This document shows positions 62,394 through 64,000 of a stretch of DNA of 64,000 nt, piece by piece; the first letter of the stretch is position 1; every line of letters begins with the position of its first letter. The stretch spans positions 9,028,706-9,092,705 of the forward strand of contig NC_088296.1 of assembly GCF_032854445.1 (NCBI RefSeq), given 5' to 3'. A program made the position numbers and the translations under genes. Source of the stretch: Liolophura sinensis (lineage: Eukaryota; Mollusca; Polyplacophora; Chitonida; Chitonidae). The notes under the pieces were generated by a model. It searched no databases, was not told where the DNA came from, and worked only from the letters and a program-made list of their open reading frames with translations.

Positions 62394-64000
62394 GCTTCAA
62401 AGAAGTTGCCCACTTTACCAATGAGCCACGTCTCTCTTCCATTCTGTGCAGTTCTTACATATATAAAATAACCTATTTATAGACTATACCTATAAAGCCA
62501 GATACAGGCGCATAAGACATGTGTGTGTAAGCATTACGACGCAGTACACCACCGCAGAATTGCTCGAGCATGATGTGTGTATTTTTGAACTTTTATCTGT
62601 ATTTGGCACAAGCTAGGACTTAATACCTCGCGTGCAACGCCCACAATTCAGCTGTGCGACCATTAGGCTGAGCGCCATCATGAAATTACCGCTCCCTATA
62701 ACCACGCATTGTGCAGTCTTTTTGCGTATAAACAATTTAAAGCAGCAGGATGCATAGTTTTTCCTTTTGATAGATTTTCGAAATACAGATTGCATAAGTG
62801 TTACTGAATAAGGAATGCAGTCAGTCTGTCCACAATATGGCTAGGGAATTCTCAAAACACGTTCAATGCCGCACGCATGCGTTTGGCATGACAGGTAATG
62901 TAAATCTGGTTGGGGTGCTTTTCGGAAGGACCTGGCACAGTCCAGCGAGATTTCGGCCCACTCCGTGATATTATTAGTCAGCTGTATGATGACTTCACCT
63001 CTATAAGGTAGACAGATAATCACTCTAGCAGCAACAACTCTCCAGACAAAGTAATATTCATTCATTCAGTAATATTGTGTAGTTTGACATGGACTCGATA
63101 TATGTAGCAAAATTTACGCTAAATGAAATAAAGGTTTAAAGAATATTATACAATGAGCACGCGGACCTACAAGTACCATTCATCAATGAAATTATCCTCC
63201 TGTCTGTTATTATCGGCCAGAGCATACTTTAGACGAAACAAATTGCTACATATCAAGTATTAATAGCAACAAAGGTTGTAACATAGTTACATCATATCTG
63301 CCTCATTACTGTGCCCACATCGACGTTTGTCTTGGTTATTAACAGTACGATAGATGGTAGTTGTGGCAGTGATGTAAAACCAACGCATGCGCGTTAATGT
63401 TTATCGGCAATCACAAGGACAATATAGAGTCGCTCTGTCATGACACCATGTTCAGGCTTAAATTAAACCACAAGTGCCCGTTGACATCGTATTTGCAAAA
63501 TGGTGTAAATGGTATGTCGCTGTTGTGTATAGTACTTTTTTTACTCTAGGATTTTTACTCTGATATTGTAGTCCAATACTTTTACTCTGACTCTGTACTT
63601 CATTGTTTCCTTGGTGATGTCGATTGAATGAACGGTGAAAAGGAAAATTAAAGAAGTCAGCATAAAAATGATTTAAAATTTCAGATGATAAAGTTATTCG
63701 TCAATATTTATTCCATTTTCCTTCACAGTGAAAATGACATAATAATATTTTTGATCTAATAATGCAAGATAGCATGATATGATGCATGTCTAACGAATTA
63801 GTTTTGATGTAAATCTGTTGTTTATATCTAGTGAGCACATTCGTTTAATCTAAATTTTGACAATATAAAGGAACATATTACAAATATTAATATGCTTAAA
63901 ACAGTCGATTAAAACATTTTTTCAGAATGAACGTCCAAATCTCAGCGCAAAATATATTTCTAGGAATGAGACACGTCATTATTTAATACTAAATTTGCTC
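62394..64000. other. Upstream flank of copy 2, no gene supported
   Basis: Aligns to 8455-9525 of copy 1 and supplies the sequence missing in the N gap. A weak candidate first exon lies at 62999-63065 (see findings). Confidence 0.5.

Larger units (their letters stand above)
44340..64000. repeat. Segmental duplication, copy 2 (direct, matches 1-9525)
   Basis: The left edge ATCACAAAAACTAA at 44339 matches position 1, and TCATTATTTAATACT near the right window end matches about 9507. Shared order: SINE, exon A, array, B', and several kb of 5' flank. Identity in the flank is roughly nine in ten by eye. Copy 2 has more array units plus insertions at about 45870-46975, 60603-61005, 61105-61420 and 61638-62393. 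Confidence 0.85.

Noticed and set aside
61936-62442. Frames of 77-124 codons on both strands
   Set aside because: They lie in or across the solo LTR and are absent from copy 1.
62613-62795. Minus frame MMALSLMVAQLNCGRC as a signal-peptide exon
   Set aside because: The equivalent frame in copy 1 is interrupted and no good phase 1 donor follows.

Overview
The window is eukaryotic, AT-rich, intron-containing and rich in repeats. Its dispersed tRNA-derived SINE is of a type I associate with molluscs: a tRNA-like head, a conserved body, and a tail with AATATTTCAC and TTTATTTGATTGG-type motifs on the reverse strand. I therefore read the window as a molluscan genome; the species cannot be fixed from sequence alone.

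The main content is one very large gene on the minus strand, running from about 59.3 kb down to 30.1 kb. Its exons were assembled from reading frames plus splice sites. It encodes a modular, mucin-like, single-pass membrane protein. Reading 5' to 3': a short 7-Cys EB/EGF-like exon (B', 59166-59327); twelve 12-Cys exons (type A, 315 bp each) alternating with eleven 8-Cys exons carrying a short Thr-rich linker (type B, 240 bp each) in a tandem array at 44.8-58.9 kb; a 2.6-kb Thr-rich type B exon (41283-43916); A (40153-40461); B (38681-39133); A (37753-38067); a 4.4-kb Thr-rich exon (32550-36986); a transmembrane exon (30982-31060); and a cytoplasmic-tail exon with the stop codon (30094-30286). 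Every intron from B' to the transmembrane exon is phase 1, and the last is phase 2. The exons sum to 15,002 nt: two bases completing a split codon plus exactly 5,000 codons including the stop. The signal-peptide exon was not identified with confidence.

The A/B array is a 1,155-bp tandem repeat. Most of it forms a higher-order dimer of about 2,309 bp repeated four times almost without change, so the extracellular domain has expanded recently by whole-module duplication (or the assembly has miscounted it).

Positions 1 to about 9525 are a second, diverged and partly frameshifted copy of the gene's 5' half and upstream flank, matching 44340-64000 in the same orientation. It has three A, two B and one B' exon, a 3.36-kb composite insertion in one intron, and a 200-N assembly gap. 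The rest of that copy would lie left of the window. Copy 2 carries insertions absent from copy 1, including a clean 756-bp solo LTR.

Between the copies (9.5-30 kb) the sequence is mostly non-coding: SINE fragments, two long (TA)n tracts, hairpins, an antisense relic of exon A (10552-10665), and a tentative three-exon plus-strand gene for a small membrane protein (26127-27383). No bacterial, viral, CRISPR or genuine tRNA/rRNA features were seen.
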